From NCBI GenBank assembly GCA_964036315.1, contig OZ038510.1:84802616-84866615 (forward strand): a DNA stretch of 64,000 bases, written 5' to 3'. This stretch comes from Acanthosepion esculentum. Lineage: Eukaryota; Mollusca; Cephalopoda; Sepiida; Sepiidae. The notes below the pieces were generated by a model, which saw only the letters and a list, made by a program, of their open reading frames with translations, made no database searches and was not told the origin of the DNA. Every line of letters begins with the position of its first letter. Position 1 is the stretch's first letter. Positions 45,855 to 57,394 of this stretch are shown one piece after another. Both the position numbers and the translations under genes were made by a program.

Positions 45855-46112
45855 ACGTATTGAGAAATCGGAGAGCCGAGTTCGAATTCTAGTCGAATCC
45901 ATTACATTCACTTACGTGCTAATACCCTTGGGAAAGGTGTGAATCCTCCTCTTCTCCCCCAGCTATGGGTAAATAGCAGGACAGACTGGGTTCTATAGCC
46001 TTAGATGGCAATTGGTCTACTGCAGAAAGAAATGGTAACCTACTGCGGGAAAAAATCTGTCTCGTCAGTCATATATCGAAGGATAGATGATCGCCTAAGT
46101 GTGTATAACGCA
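45855..46112 (+). mobile_element. SINE B
   Basis: CGGAGAGCCGAGTTCGAATT (B box), CATTACATTCACTTACGTGC, TTGGGAAAGGTGTGAATCCT, CAGCTATGGGTAAATAGCAG, GAAATGGTAACCTACTGCGG, ATCGAAGGATAGATGATCGC. Clearest body copy; only the A-box end is missing. Confidence 0.85.
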
Positions 46113-46228
46113 TGACACATAACTAACTGACTTTTGATTTCAAAGAATCGCGCAAAAATTTAAGTTTGCCTGCTCATTTTTTTTAAAGAAATTTATTAGC
46201 TCACTTCTGGGCAGAGAGACTTTACCTT

Positions 46229-46231
<3 letters not shown>

Positions 46232-46270
<39 letters not shown>
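46232..46270. repeat. (AAT)n microsatellite
   Basis: Thirteen AAT trinucleotides. Confidence 0.97.
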
Positions 46271-46271
<1 letters not shown>

Positions 46272-46274
46272 CAC

Positions 46275-46895
46275 ATCCGATGTTTCGACCCAGGAAAGTT
46301 TTTTTTCTCGTCTGAGTCCATCCGTCAAATCTATAAATCAACCATCCGTCCTTGCATGGAACATTACAGTCATATATGGTCTGGTGCTCCCGCTGTACGT
46401 CTCGAGGTCCTTGACAAAATCCAGAGACGAATATGCAAATCGATAGGTCCTGATCTGGCATCTCGTCTATAGTCGCTTTCTCACAGACGTGCGGTGGCTT
46501 CCCTGTGTCTCTTCTACAAGTATTTTCACGGCAACTGTTCCGACGAGCTACATTCGCTGCTTCCCAGACTGCATGAATTTAAGCGAGCTACTTGGCTGGC
46601 ATCTCGATTCCACCATTTCACTGTCGATACGGTTAAATATAACAGTCTCTCCTACTCAAACAGCTTCTTCTCTCGCACTTCCCGTCTGTGGAACTCCCTT
46701 CGTTTACTTGCTTCCCTGATAGCTATAATTCTTAATTATTCAAGTGTAATGTCAATCGACATCTTCTGATACCTTGATCTTGTTCCCCGTTATTATCTGT
46801 ATCCTTTCCTCGAACACGACACTTCACTCTTGTTCTCAGTCCTCTGTAACTCCTTGCATGTTTGTAGTACTCCCGCCTTGCTTGGGGGAAATTCT
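46275..46895 (+). pseudogene. LINE family I, RT C-terminus and 3' tail
   Basis: IRQIYKSTIRPCMEHYSHIW, SGAPAVRLEVLDKIQRRICK, SIGPDLASRL, an in-frame stop (near 46470), then SLSHRRAVASLCLFYKYFHG, NCSDELHSLLPRLHEFKRAT and FFSRTSRLWNSLRLLASL. The 3' tail with CCGCCTTGCTTGGGGGAAAT ends near 46890, directly against LINE family II. Confidence 0.82.
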
Positions 46896-47579
46896 TTAAA
46901 AAAATACTGGCTGAGGAGCACTGGGCTGAAAACTGAGACAGAAGGCCTAATTATTGCAGCTCAGGACCAAAGCCTCGCAACTAGACCCTATCACTCTCAC
47001 ATAATCAAGGATGGAGCTGACCCGAAAGGCAGGAACTTCGGAAAATATGATGAAATTGTCGACCTCAGGATGTCCGGATGTGGCAAAAAAAAAATTAATA
47101 TAGCCACAGACATAACATATGTGCACTGGAAGATATGCAAGAAGCACAAAATCGAAACCACTGAGAGATGGTATGATCACCAATCAGATACACTTACTCA
47201 AAATAACGATGTAACTATCCTCTGGGACATGTCAATTCAAACTGACAGGGAAATAAATGCCAACAGACCTGATATTATAATAAAAGACAAAAAATTCAGG
47301 AAGTGTTTGCTTATTGACATAGCAGTACCATCTGAGAGAAACACCTACATGAAAATTATGGAGAAATTGTCCAAATACCAGGACCTGGAGATTGAGATTA
47401 ACAGGGTGTGGCGAATGAAGACTGAGATTGTACCAATAGTAATCGAACATTTGGGCCTAGTGATAAAAGGAATGGACAGTTTTGCTAACAGTGTCCCAGG
47501 TAAAAATCAACATCCAAGTTGCCCAGAAGATCGTCCTACTAGAAACATCCCATGTACTAAGAAAAGTGCTATCAATTAA
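46892..47579 (+). pseudogene. LINE family II C-terminal region (RLE-like)
   Basis: An open frame carries TGLKTETEGLIIAAQDQSLA, YVHWKICKKHKIETTERWYD, DVTILWDMSIQTDREINANR, PDIIIKDKKFRKCLLIDIAV and EIVPIVIEHLGLVIKG. This is the C-terminal segment of a widespread invertebrate non-LTR family often annotated R2-like. RPD followed by LLIDIAVP resembles the D...D pattern of a restriction-like endonuclease (inference). The zinc knuckle expected before it is broken here: the CxxC cysteines read GRNF and the histidine is L, while SGC is kept. The reverse transcriptase is absent. The frame is otherwise open to 47579. Confidence 0.75.
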
Positions 47580-47623
47580 ATGAAAATTCTCCTATAGTAT
47601 ATAAATAATAATTGTAATGATAA

Positions 47624-48425
47624 CTAGCAGCATGACCCGGCATTGCCCGGGCTTGATTCAAAAATCGTACGACTCATACAGCAATCGCTATCAGTTGACT
47701 TAAAATATTTTTGCTCTTCCTTGCCTTTAAAGGAGTGCCTTTTGCCGTGCTGATGTTGCTACATACCTTACTTCTTGCCTATCTCACACTGCGAACTTTT
47801 TCTAAGCTCTATACTAAACATTAAATCTGTTACGAAAAAAGAACTAAACAAAATGAACACAAAACGATCAGCTTTAAAAAAAGGACTCGTAACTGGAAAA
47901 ACCTAATGAAAAAAGAATGTTAACAACAAATATTTTTCACACCCAACGCAGTTCTGCGGAATCAGAATCAAAGTTGATTTTAAGCAAGCGAATGAGCCAA
48001 TTGGAATAAAGTGCCATGCAGATTTAAATTTTTCCCACTTCTGACGAATTCAGCTATCGATTTTTTTTGCGTTGCAAGCATGCTAGTTAACATTCGTGTC
48101 AGTCAGCTGTTGGCTCTCACGCTGGCCAATAGAATCTTCCTGCCTATTCGTGGCATCCACCTATAGGATCTCACTCTGGCCAGTAGAAAATGGCCGCAAA
48201 CTACATGAAAACTACCGTATAAGCATGAAAAAAATCGATTATTTCCACTATCGATGGGAGTTGGGAAATGAAAAGTCCGTCTTGGCCTAGCCGCTAACTT
48301 GGAGCATGTGCATGTAAATTTTGGTGCAAATCCGTCGAAATTTGCGACCGGGCATTCGTTACACACACACACACGCACACACGCACACACACACACACAC
48401 ACATCCTGCCTTTTATAGATAGAGA
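47624..48425 (-). mobile_element. non-autonomous Helitron, copy 3 (802 bp)
   Basis: Minus strand starts TCTCTATCTATAAAAGGCAG (48425) and ends with hairpin plus CTAG at 47624, flanked by A and T. A (CA)n-like tract with CG variants lies next to its 5' end (48360-48403). Confidence 0.92.
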
Positions 48426-48426
48426 T

Positions 48427-48482
48427 AATGATGATAATAATAAGAATGATGATGATGATGATGATGATAATAATAATAATGC
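48427..48482. repeat. (GAT)n(AAT)n microsatellite
   Basis: Mixed AATGATGATAATAATAAG and GATGATGATG repeats directly at the Helitron edge. Confidence 0.95.
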
Positions 48483-48534
48483 ATAACGTTTCCTTAAAGT
48501 TTTAGTTCGTTTTGGTTAATGAATTCTACTAGAT

Positions 48535-48640
48535 ACAGTGAGTTCCCCGTATTCGCGGGGGTTAGGGACCAGAAACGGCCACAAATAGTTAGAATCCGCG
48601 AATACTTGTAACCCCTCTAAAAGTGCTTATAAGTACCCAT
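48535..48640 (+). mobile_element. end of a Tigger-like DNA transposon
   Basis: CAGTGAGTTCCCCGTATTCG, CGGGGGTTAGGGACC, GAATCCGCGAATACTTGTAA. CAGT plus a ...CGCGGG...GGGACC sequence is the style of Tigger/pogo ends, with an inner CCGCGAATAC inverted match to GTATTCGCGG. I cannot find the opposite end. Confidence 0.5.
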
Positions 48641-49329
48641 TTTGATTGTTAAAACCCCTAATCCTTAAACTTTCATCCTAAATAATTTAGAAACATTTCA
48701 GACCCTTTCAAAAATTTTTTTTTTAAATAGTATTGGTGACCATACAATTAGCGTAAATTTTCTTTCATACGTAGAACAACCGTTTTTAATTACGCATAGA
48801 TCGATACAACCATTGAAAATACTGTATAAAATATGTGTATAAAGACATAAAATATAAAGTTTAAAACATTTTCTAGAAACAGAAATGTGCTGATGCCCCC
48901 AATCTTAGCATAAGCCACTTTTAAGACCCCAGCCGCAGACCCTAATGAAGAACAATGGCCAAGCACTACGCATGTTTTTGCATTTGATTTTTACAATGAA
49001 GATGTACAATTCTGCTAATTTTTACCATCGAGATGCATTGAGTCAGGGTGAGAGATACGGAGACAGTACACAGGGTATTCACAGAGAGTTATACGTAGAG
49101 TCCACAGAGAGAGAGATAATTACGGCTTCACTTACAGAGACTTGTACATATACTTTCTACTAACCCGCATTCCTGGACTACTAATCTTCACTTCAAGTCT
49201 GTATTCTTACGTTTAATACACTTATTTTTCTATCTCAATTACTGACGTTGTTTATTTATTTGTGCAGGATTCCATTCCCGGAATCCACAACAAATGTAAA
49301 GGTCTGAACTTGTGGAATAGAGCTCATTT
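48641..49329. other. no recognised feature
   Basis: AT-rich; may include more of the DNA transposon. Confidence 0.35.
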
Positions 49330-49500
49330 GACATTAAAATCGCGAAATCGAGTAGCGATAGGCTTCGAACCTTTCGTCTGTGGAAAATTCGTTGTAAGAC
49401 GGAAAATAATTTATCCACTGCAGACTGTAAACGATTTTTAGCAGTACTGGCGTTGGAAAGTGAAGATTGTGTAGCTCCAGGTAATACTCCATCTTTCGAA
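49330..49500 (-). mobile_element. tRNA-derived SINE, family F
   Basis: Minus strand: TTTACAGTCTGCAGTGGATA (A-box region), ATTATTTTCCGTCTTACAAC, CACAGACGAAAGGTTCGAAG (B box GGTTCGAAGCC), CCTATCGCTACTCGATTTCG. A second copy lies at 52743-52990. Confidence 0.75.
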
Positions 49501-50160
49501 TAATCTGACTCTTCAACTACTTTTGATTCTTTGTAATATTAGATTTAGTTTCCACAGTCTCCGTCGAAGTAGCCTCTTGTGAACCAAAACACTGGCCGAT
49601 ACAGGATTGTGTTAGTAAACCGTTGTAGTAAACATCCGTACTACATTCGCTGTTCAAATTCCACAAATTTCTGGGTAAAGTCTCAATTACATTTACGCCC
49701 AGACACACAGGATATTAGCTTTAGGGAAATTGTTACCGCACCTAAGCAAATCTTGTTAATTAGCTAACGTTTACCCACGTCCATAAATTCTTCTACTAGG
49801 AAAGCAGCGCTCATTATAGTGCCAGATCACTGAAATGCAATCTAAAAAAGTGTCCGTCTCCACCAAAATACAGAAAACATCCATATTTTAAACCACGACG
49901 TCTTCAACCGATGCCGAGAGGAGATACCATAAAATTAGTGTTTCAAGGATGAAAGACCTCTGACAGTATCAAACAAGAAACGCACCCAGAAATGCGGTAT
50001 TGTTTTTGCGTGAAGAAAAGTGCTTGGAAAAATCGTCCTTTTGTCAGTCTGTTTTTGTCTTATTGTTTACTTGAAATTGTTTTCTAGCTATAGTGATTGT
50101 GCATTTACCGTTTAAAGTAGTTAGGGTTCGAATCCATATTAAAAAAAAATACAAATAAAC
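49501..50160. other. no recognised feature
   Basis: Unassigned; no conserved coding frame. Confidence 0.4.
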
Positions 50161-50164
50161 AAAC

Positions 50165-50310
50165 TGTGTCCTGATTTTAAAAGAGAATTCGATAACAAAC
50201 TACAGCCGGCACCAAGAACTCTGATCAGGAGATTTGAGGTTGTGAGGAGTATGGAACCACCTCTTAAAGGCTGTTGCTCCGAGGTCTAGCTATGGATAAA
50301 TAGTAAAACC
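50165..50310. repeat. repeat G-related piece
   Basis: CTCTGATCAGGAGATTTGAG, GAACCACCTCTTAAAGGCTG and GTCTAGCTATGGATAAATAG resemble the order in the 34.2-kb copy. Confidence 0.5.
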
Positions 50311-50611
50311 GTAAGGAACAATTAGAACACGAGTTTAAATAAACGTTTTTATAGTAAAAATCTCAGCAATATATTTTTAAAAAAAAATATTAATGCATTT
50401 TTATAGGGAAAATGACAATGAATAGAACACTAAAAATTATAAAATACATTTTCATAGCAAAAATCTCAGCAATATATTTTTATAAAAAAATGAAAAATAC
50501 AGCTATGGATAAATAGTAAAATTGTAACCAACAATTAGAACACAAGTTTAAATATACGGTTTTTTAGTAAAAAAAACTCAGCAATATATTTTTATAAAAA
50601 AATTAATATTA

Positions 50612-51509
50612 CAAGGGTCATTCAATAAATAAGGTGAATTTTTCGGTATAAGGACTTCTAATACAGATAGAAGCTTACACTTTTTTATTTTTCAACGTAG
50701 TCTCCCAGCACTGTCACACACTTTTCCCATCTGTGCACAAGCTTCCGTATTCCCTCAGCGTAAAAATCTTTGGACTGATGTCTCAGCCAGTCGCTGACAA
50801 CACTTTTGACTTCATCGTCACTTTTAAACTTCGTGCCTCTCGTGAACGCTTTCAAGGGACCAAACAGGTGAAAGTCTGAAGGGGCAAGGTCTGGGCTGTA
50901 AGGGGGATGAGGAAGCAGTTCCCAGACCAGCTCGTTGATGGTCTGCACCGTTTGGGCTGCTCTGTGAGGCCTTGCGTTGTCATGATGCAAGATGACTCCT
51001 TCTGACTGATGACCCCTGCGTTTGTCCGAACAGATAAGCTCAAAGTCCTTGCAATGTCATCCACTGTCACCCTTCTGTCAGACTGAATGAGGTTATTGAC
51101 TGATTCGATCACCTCAGGAGATCTCAGTTCTGTAGTCCTCCCAGGCCTGTCTTCATCCTCAACACTGCTCCGTCCTTCTTTAAACAACTTAGCCCACTTT
51201 TAGACATTCTTTTGGCTGAAACATGTGGCACCATACACAGTTGACATTCTCCTATGAATTTCAACTGGTTTGCACCCTTCAGCAACCAAAAATTTGATAA
51301 CTGACCGCTGTTCAATCCTGGAGCATGCTTCTTGGTCGGCCATCATTGTTAATCGCCAAAACTCTCAAAGTTTTTTTTTTAATTTGCAAAAGAAATTAAA
51401 TCCATGTGAAAAAGAAGTAAAACAAAAATAAAATAAAAAAGAGTAAGCTTCTATCTGTATTAGAAGTCCTTATACCGAAACATTCACCTTATTTATTGAA
51501 TGACCCTCG
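50612..51509 (-). mobile_element. internally deleted mariner (898 bp)
   Basis: Terminal inverted repeats CAAGGGTCATTCAATAAATA and CGAGGGTCATTCAATAAATA extend for about 65 bp each, flanked by TA on both sides (50610-50611 and 51510-51511). It is inserted into the tandem repeat. Length is well below the usual ~1.3 kb because the middle of the gene is missing. Confidence 0.93.
50685..51343 (-). pseudogene. mariner transposase, internal deletion
   Basis: The N-terminal helix-turn-helix part is present from ATG at 51343 (MADQEACSRIEQRSVIKFLV, EGCKPVEIHRRMSTVYGATC) with an in-frame stop in NV*KWAKLFKEGRS. It continues to VDDIARTLSLSVRTN. Sequence then jumps near 51015 to ILHHDNARPHRAAQTVQTIN and PHPPYSPDLAPSDFHLFGPL in another frame, ending WEKCVTVLGDYVEK. 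Thirty-four residues separate the last two catalytic aspartates, the D34D spacing of mariners proper. The segment with the first catalytic aspartate is deleted. Dead. Confidence 0.93.
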
Positions 51510-52130
51510 TACATTTTTATAGGCAAGTGACAATCAATTCAACAATAAAAAATTATAAAATACATTTTTATTGTAAAAAAACTCAGTAATATATTTTTAT
51601 GAAAAAATATTAATGCATTTTTATAGGGAAAAAGACAATGAATAGAACACTAAAAAGTATAAAAATACATTTTTATAGTAAAGAATTCAGCAATATATTT
51701 TTCTAAAAAATTCAATAACACATTTTTATAGGGTAAATGACAATCAATAAAATATTAAAATTATAAAAATTCATTTTTCTTGTAAAATCCTCAGCGATAT
51801 ATTTTTATAAAAATAATTATTATTACATTTTTAAGGGAGAATCAAAACAACAGCAAAAAGTACAAAAATATATTTTTACAGTAAAATCCTCACCGATATA
51901 TTTTTATAAAAAAAAATTATTATTACATTTTTAAGGGAGAATCAAAACAAGAGCAAAAAGTACAAAAATATATTTTTCTTGTAAAATCCTCAGCAATATA
52001 TTTTTATAAAAAGAAATTAATACATTTTTAATAGAAAATCAAAACAAGAGTAAAAAGTACAAAAATACATTTTTATAGTAAAATTACCGGAAACATATTT
52101 GTATAAAGAATGACCAACAATTATATAGTT

Positions 52131-52742
52131 TTGTAGTGAAATTAACAACATTATTTTTTTAATTTACCAACAATAATTTTTATCATCATGACAAAATATA
52201 TATAAAAAAACATACGTTTGCCCTTAAAGTAGAAAATTATATACAAAATATCTCTACTGGAACGCATAAATTTGCGTTCAAAATATTTCCATCTCGGCAT
52301 TATACTACCCATAGAGATGTTGATATACCACTAAACAAAAACAGTCAAACGAAACTAAACCAAAGATAATACGAACTAATCTCACAGGCCGTTGTTCGAT
52401 AGAATTTAAATTCTACTTTGTTATCTTTTCATAAACGTTCACAGCTTAATCTTTTGCAAAGATATTCATGTGTATTACAACTGAAAGTAGTGCATAAATT
52501 TGCATGAAAATATTTAATCAATTTTAAATGTGTTATATCAAAATCTACGATCAAATTATGATATTCAGAAAACAATAATACATATGTATAAGTGTGTAAA
52601 CACTAGGTCGAATACAGATCTTTAGATATTAAAATGAATCTAGATGGTCAATATATATAATTGCGAAAACGATAGAAAAAAAATATCTCCCGGTTCCCAC
52701 ACCTCCCCGGTTTTTTTAACAACAATAGAGGTTTATCCCATG
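52131..52742. other. no recognised feature
   Basis: AT-rich; nothing identified. Confidence 0.4.
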
Positions 52743-52990
52743 GTCATGAAAATCGCGAAATAGAGAAGCGATAGGCTTCGAACCTTTCGTCTGTGGAAAA
52801 TTCATTGTAGGACGGAAAATAATTTATCCACTAAAGACTGATTAATGATTTTTAGCAGTACTGGGGATTGAAAGTGAAAGTGAAAGTGAAAGTTAAACAT
52901 TATTTACATTATACTGAAAGTGAAACAATTGGTAATTCCAGCTAATACTCCATTTTTCGTTTAATCTGACTCTTCAGCTACTTTCACTGC
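52743..52990 (-). mobile_element. tRNA-derived SINE, family F
   Basis: Shares with 49330-49500, in order: ATCGCGAAAT, GATAGGCTTCGAACCTTTCG, GTCTGTGGAAAATTC, GGACGGAAAATAATTTATCC, GATTTTTAGCAGTACTGG. A GAAAGT hexamer run follows at 52872. Confidence 0.78.
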
Positions 52991-53039
52991 TTTTGATTTT
53001 TTTTTTGTTGAGTTCCCGGTTCCTTCCAAAATGTTTCCA

Positions 53040-53125
53040 TTTTTCTTTCACTCCCACTAGCTCGTTGCGTTTTAGTGGCATTATCGCCTTGCTTTGGGTA
53101 AATTGAATTGATTTTTGAAAAATGT
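53040..53125 (+). mobile_element. LINE family I 3' tail fragment
   Basis: CTCGTTGCGTTTTAGTGGCA and TTATCGCCTTGCTTTGGGTA only. Confidence 0.65.
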
Positions 53126-53321
53126 CGTTATTAACTTCGTATTGTTAGAGAAACAGAAAAAAGATTAAAACGCCACCATATGATAGATAATTAGGAAGTG
53201 GGGATAGGAAGACTTAATCTTCACGAAGCATATTAAAGATAAGAGAATTAAGCTTCAGTGAAAGGAAGACGGAACGAGGACGGGAGCCTTAGCAAAACTG
53301 CTAAGAGTCGCAAATGATATG

Positions 53322-53830
53322 AAGTTCTCGACAAAATCCAAAGACGGATATGCAGTCTGATATATCCTAACCTAGCATCTGGTCTACAGTCACCATCTCA
53401 CAGACGTACTGTGGCTTCCCTCTGTCTTTTCTACAAATATTTTCATGGCAACTGCTCTGACGAGCTACTTTCACTGTTACCACAACTACATGAATTTAAG
53501 CGTGTTACTAGGTTGGCATATCGGTCCCACCCTTTCATTGTCGAAACGGTTAAATGTAGCTGTCTCTTCTACTCCAACAGCTTCTTATCTCGCACTTCTC
53601 GTCAGTGGGATTCCCTTCCTCCTACTTGCTACCCTGATGACTATAATCTTCAAATATTCAAATGTAATGTCAATCGATATCTTTTGATGCCTTGATCCTG
53701 CTCCCCGCCCTTCTCCGAGTCCTTTCCTCAAACACCTCTCTTTTCTCTTACTTTCACTCTCTGTAACCCCTTGCGTGCTAATGGCAATATCACCTTGCCT
53801 GTGGTGATATGCTTAAAAATAATTCTAATT
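53322..53830 (+). pseudogene. LINE family I, RT C-terminus and 3' tail
   Basis: VLDKIQRRICSLIYPNLASG-type start (53330), then one open frame ASLCLFYKYFHGNCSDELLS, LLPQLHEFKRVTRLAYRSHP, NSFLSRTSRQWDSLPPTC and FKCNVNRYLLMP to its natural stop at 53693. The 3' UTR follows to CACCTTGCCTGTGGTGATAT (about 53810). The most complete 3' end of the family. Confidence 0.82.
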
Positions 53831-55284
53831 TTTCTGCCACTGTTTTAAAAGAAATTTGTCTTAAATTAGTGTTGAAACTTGACTAAGGCATGGAATAATA
53901 ATGCAACACAAAATGTACTTAGAACAAAATGTATTAAACAAGAAAGTGTACACAATATTTACATATAGTCTTTTGTATATTCCTGGGAAGACCGTTCCTG
54001 GAGAATGTGTTGACTAAGTCGCAGTCGGGCAGAGTCTCTAGTTGAATCTCTTGATTCGCCTCCCTGTCTTCCCGGTACCAACCATATTTATATCGTCGGT
54101 ACTCCACTATGTAAATTAGGTGGATCCTACCACAACAATTAGAAATAAATGTGGAATTTTAGTGATTGGGGAAGCATCCTCTTGGGAGTTGATTCAACGG
54201 AGCAGCGTTTCTTGGAAAGAAACCGCTTCTCTTTTGCTCAATGTTACATCACGATGACGTTGATAATCGGAGAAAAATGGCGGTTGAACGACTACAGATT
54301 TATAGCGTGCTGTATCATTACAGATTCCGTAGCCAAACTAGTCAAGGCGACGTCCATGAAAATCGAGCTCCCGGTATTGATTCTTTATTTCCAGGCCTAT
54401 AATAAAAGCAAGAAGTATTTTCTCTTTGTCAACAACGAATAAAATTTATCCCCAGACAGTTGACTCAGTCATTGTTTCCTAAGTTCCATCTGATGCGAAT
54501 GAACTTTTCAGTTAATCTCAAGAGTTACATGTCCGAGTAAATAGAAGTCATCAATCTCATGAAAGTCGATACAATATTTATCGGCTATAATTTACTTAAG
54601 GTCAAATGTTAACTGCTTAGAAGGTAGCGCTTTGGTTGAGGACAAAAAAAAAAAATTCTCAATGAGAGGTGAGTCGCCACAATCTAAAACACTATCTACA
54701 TTTCTCACTTGACGTTTTACCGGGTAAAGAAAACGGGGTGTCGGTTATATGGTAAATGAGTAATGCTCACATTACACAGCTTCCTCCATCTTGAAACAGA
54801 AGCGCCATTTTGAAAAGAGATTTTCTGTCTTTGAAAATCACTACTTAGCGAGAAGCGTGAAAGATGCTGGACAAGGGCAGATAACTGCAGTGACACGCCG
54901 AAACATTTGATAAGAAGTCGTGCAAAACGGCAGGAGAAATGGGAGTCACCGGAGAATTCTAAATGAAAGTGCGAGCAACGTTGGTTAATAATTGATGACC
55001 AAGAAATGCGAGATGACCGCCCTGTTTTGTGGAATGGCGTTCTTTGGCTTGGTAAGCGATGATTACAGTTAAACAAATTTTCTCGGTCACTTGCCAAAAC
55101 CTTATATCTTTTTAATGAAGCAATTTAGTAGTTCTCACTGTTTAAACCTGAAAGTCAGTTTTGTCTTTTAGATTAAAAAAAAAACTTTATTCACCTTCTA
55201 TGCTCAAATCATAGATACAATGTCACTGTCGGGTAAATACGGAGGTTAGCAATCAGCAGTGAACTTTTTCCTTATTCAGGCGTA
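53831..55284. other. low-copy region, no gene recognised
   Basis: Least repetitive stretch of the right half. It has two open frames of 97 codons (54149-54442, plus) and 126 codons (54717-55097, minus) with no recognisable motif and no clear splice signals. CTCACTGTTTAAACCTGAAA at 55134 is a repeat shared with 56.2 and 56.6 kb. Confidence 0.4.
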
Positions 55285-55492
55285 CCGCAGCCACTGTAGA
55301 AGTGGTGTTTCGTGGACAAGATAGCCTGACGGAGCACAACCCTCTCCAGGCCAGTATTAAATTCAGAGTTTTCCCTTCTCCTAGATCGGTTGCCACCCAA
55401 GGTTATAGAAACCAGTCTGTCCTACTATTTACCCATAGCTGGGGGGTAAGAAGATTCATACTTTTCCCAAGGGTATTAGCACGTAAATACGG
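55285..55492 (-). mobile_element. SINE B, body only
   Basis: Minus strand: TTACGTGCTAATACCCTTGG, CAGCTATGGGTAAATAGTAG, GACAGACTGGTTTCTATAAC. The tRNA head is replaced by an (AT)n tract. Confidence 0.7.
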
Positions 55493-55505
55493 CAAAATAT
55501 AATAT

Positions 55506-55711
<206 letters not shown>

Positions 55712-55714
<3 letters not shown>

Positions 55715-55984
55715 CAATATTATATTTTGCCTTTAAAGCACTTTCACGCGTTAGATTTCTCTCGTGGTGTATAGCTGCATAATTTCGTAGTTTGGGCCGA
55801 AATTGATAAAATAATAAAATAAAAATAATCCCAAGAAATAATAATATTGATAACTCCAATAGTTGGAAACACAGGACAACCATTCTTTATCAAAAACTTA
55901 TCCAACTCATGATTAATCCTCGTTGAAGTCGTAGTTTACTTTTTTTATCCCGTGACACATAGGGCCTTAGGGGCACCATGTGTA
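55712..55984. other. no recognised feature
   Basis: Unassigned sequence apart from the foldback arm at its start. Confidence 0.35.
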
Positions 55985-56655
55985 CTGCAGCCACAGTAGA
56001 ATTATTGTTTCTTAGGGAAGATTGCCTGACGGAGCACAACCCTCTCCAGGCCAGTTTTGAATTCAGTTGCTACCCAAGGTTATAGAACCCAGTCTGTTCT
56101 GCTATTTAGAAGGGTATTAGCATGTAATGGATCCGACTGGAATTTGAACTCGGCTCTCCAATTCTTGAATCAGAGGTACTATCCACCATGCCCCCACCAC
56201 GATTCTCACTGTTTAAACCTGAAAGTCAATTTTGTCTTTTCGGACAATATAGGACATTTATGAGTCCTGTGATCAACATATGCTTCATATGCCGTGTGCC
56301 TTTAGGAAGTGGACAGGTATTTCTTAGGCAAGATATCCTGACGGAGCCCAACCCTCTCCAGGTCGGTTGTGAATTAAGACTTTTTCCTTCAACTTCAAGG
56401 TTATATAACCCAATCTGTCCTGCTATTTACTCATAGCTGGGAGGAGAAGATAAGCATTTCCCAAGGTATGAATTAAGTAAACATAATGGATCCGACTGGA
56501 ATTCGAACTCGGCTCTCCGATTCCTCAGTCCGAGCCGCTATCCACCATGCCCCCACCACGATTCTCACTGTTTAAACCTGAAAGTCAGTTTTGTCTTTTA
56601 GCACAATATAGGACGTTTATGAGTCGTGTGATCAAAATATGCTTCATATGCCATA
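55985..56655 (-). repeat. direct duplication (359 bp) carrying SINE B copies
   Basis: Two direct units hold a minus SINE B (55985-56200 and 56300-56560: GGAGAGCCGAGTTCGAATTC, CAGTCGGATCCATTA) followed by GATTCTCACTGTTTAAACCT and TATAGGACNTTTATGAGTC. The GATTCTCACT words are 359 bp apart (56201 and 56560). A third GTTCTCACTG flank lies at 55131. Confidence 0.85.
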
Positions 56656-56739
56656 TGCCTTCAGGAAGGGGACAGTCATGTCTCTCCTTATATTCCTGTG
56701 CTTATAATTTTAACATTGTAGATTTGAGGAAGGAAATAA

Positions 56740-57240
56740 TAAATACGATCTACGTGAGTGGGCTGAAAATTCATCGGCTGAAAGGAGTGGGGCTAGAGCT
56801 GTAATGCTGAGAGCAGAAGAGAATGCTGATCAAGGTTGTCATGGGTTGCTAGTGATATTCAATAATTAGATAATTAAAAACTATACAAAGGTGGGTCGGC
56901 TGATACTAGAGTTGTGAAATCTTGCATCTATTAATTTCAACTCTTCTTATTAATAACCGCATTGTTTCTTTTCATGGACGAGGGTGGGCTGAAAAGTTCA
57001 AAGGCTGACTATGAAGGAGTGATGCTAGAGCTGTGAAACATTGCATGCATTAATTTAAACTCTAATGGCATTGTTCAGAATGAACGAATAGCGGCTTCTT
57101 TTGAAAAGGGACAAAATTTGTCATTTTGATGTTATCAAGAACCTGCAGAGGAAATGGTTTAGCCCACAAGGATATTCATGCTGACATGTTTCCTACATTA
57201 GCGGATGACGCTCCAGTGTTATCAGCAGTGCAAAAATTAG
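56740..57240 (+). pseudogene. mariner fragments with transposase N-terminal remnant
   Basis: Three diverged pieces of a mariner left end: GTGGGCTGAAAATTCATCGG (56758), GTGGGTCGGCTGATACTAGA (56891) and GTGGGCTGAAAAGTTCAAAG (56984), each followed by CTAGAGCTGTGAAA-like sequence. The last continues to an N-terminal remnant with LAHKDIHADMFPTLADDAPV and LSAVQK, preceded by VIKNLQRK in another frame. The copy stops at the (AT)n tract. Confidence 0.6.

Positions 57241-57243
<3 letters not shown>

Positions 57244-57298
<55 letters not shown>
57244..57298. repeat. (AT)n microsatellite
   Basis: AT dinucleotides directly before the Helitron start. Confidence 0.98.
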
Positions 57299-57300
<2 letters not shown>

Positions 57301-57341
57301 ATACGTATTATAAAACCCAGGTTGTGTGCGTGCGCGCGCAC

Positions 57342-57394
<53 letters not shown>

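Larger units (their letters stand above)
50330..52130. repeat. degenerate ~105-bp tandem repeat, split by mariner
   Basis: Units of CTCAGCAATATATTTTTATA, ACATTTTTATAGGGAAAAT and GACAATGAATAGAACACTAA recur at roughly 85-120 bp on both sides of the mariner (50330-50610 and 51512-52130). Confidence 0.85.

Noticed and set aside
54717..55097. 126-codon minus-strand frame as a host gene
   Set aside because: No recognisable motif and no clear splice sites. Kept only as an unassigned open frame.
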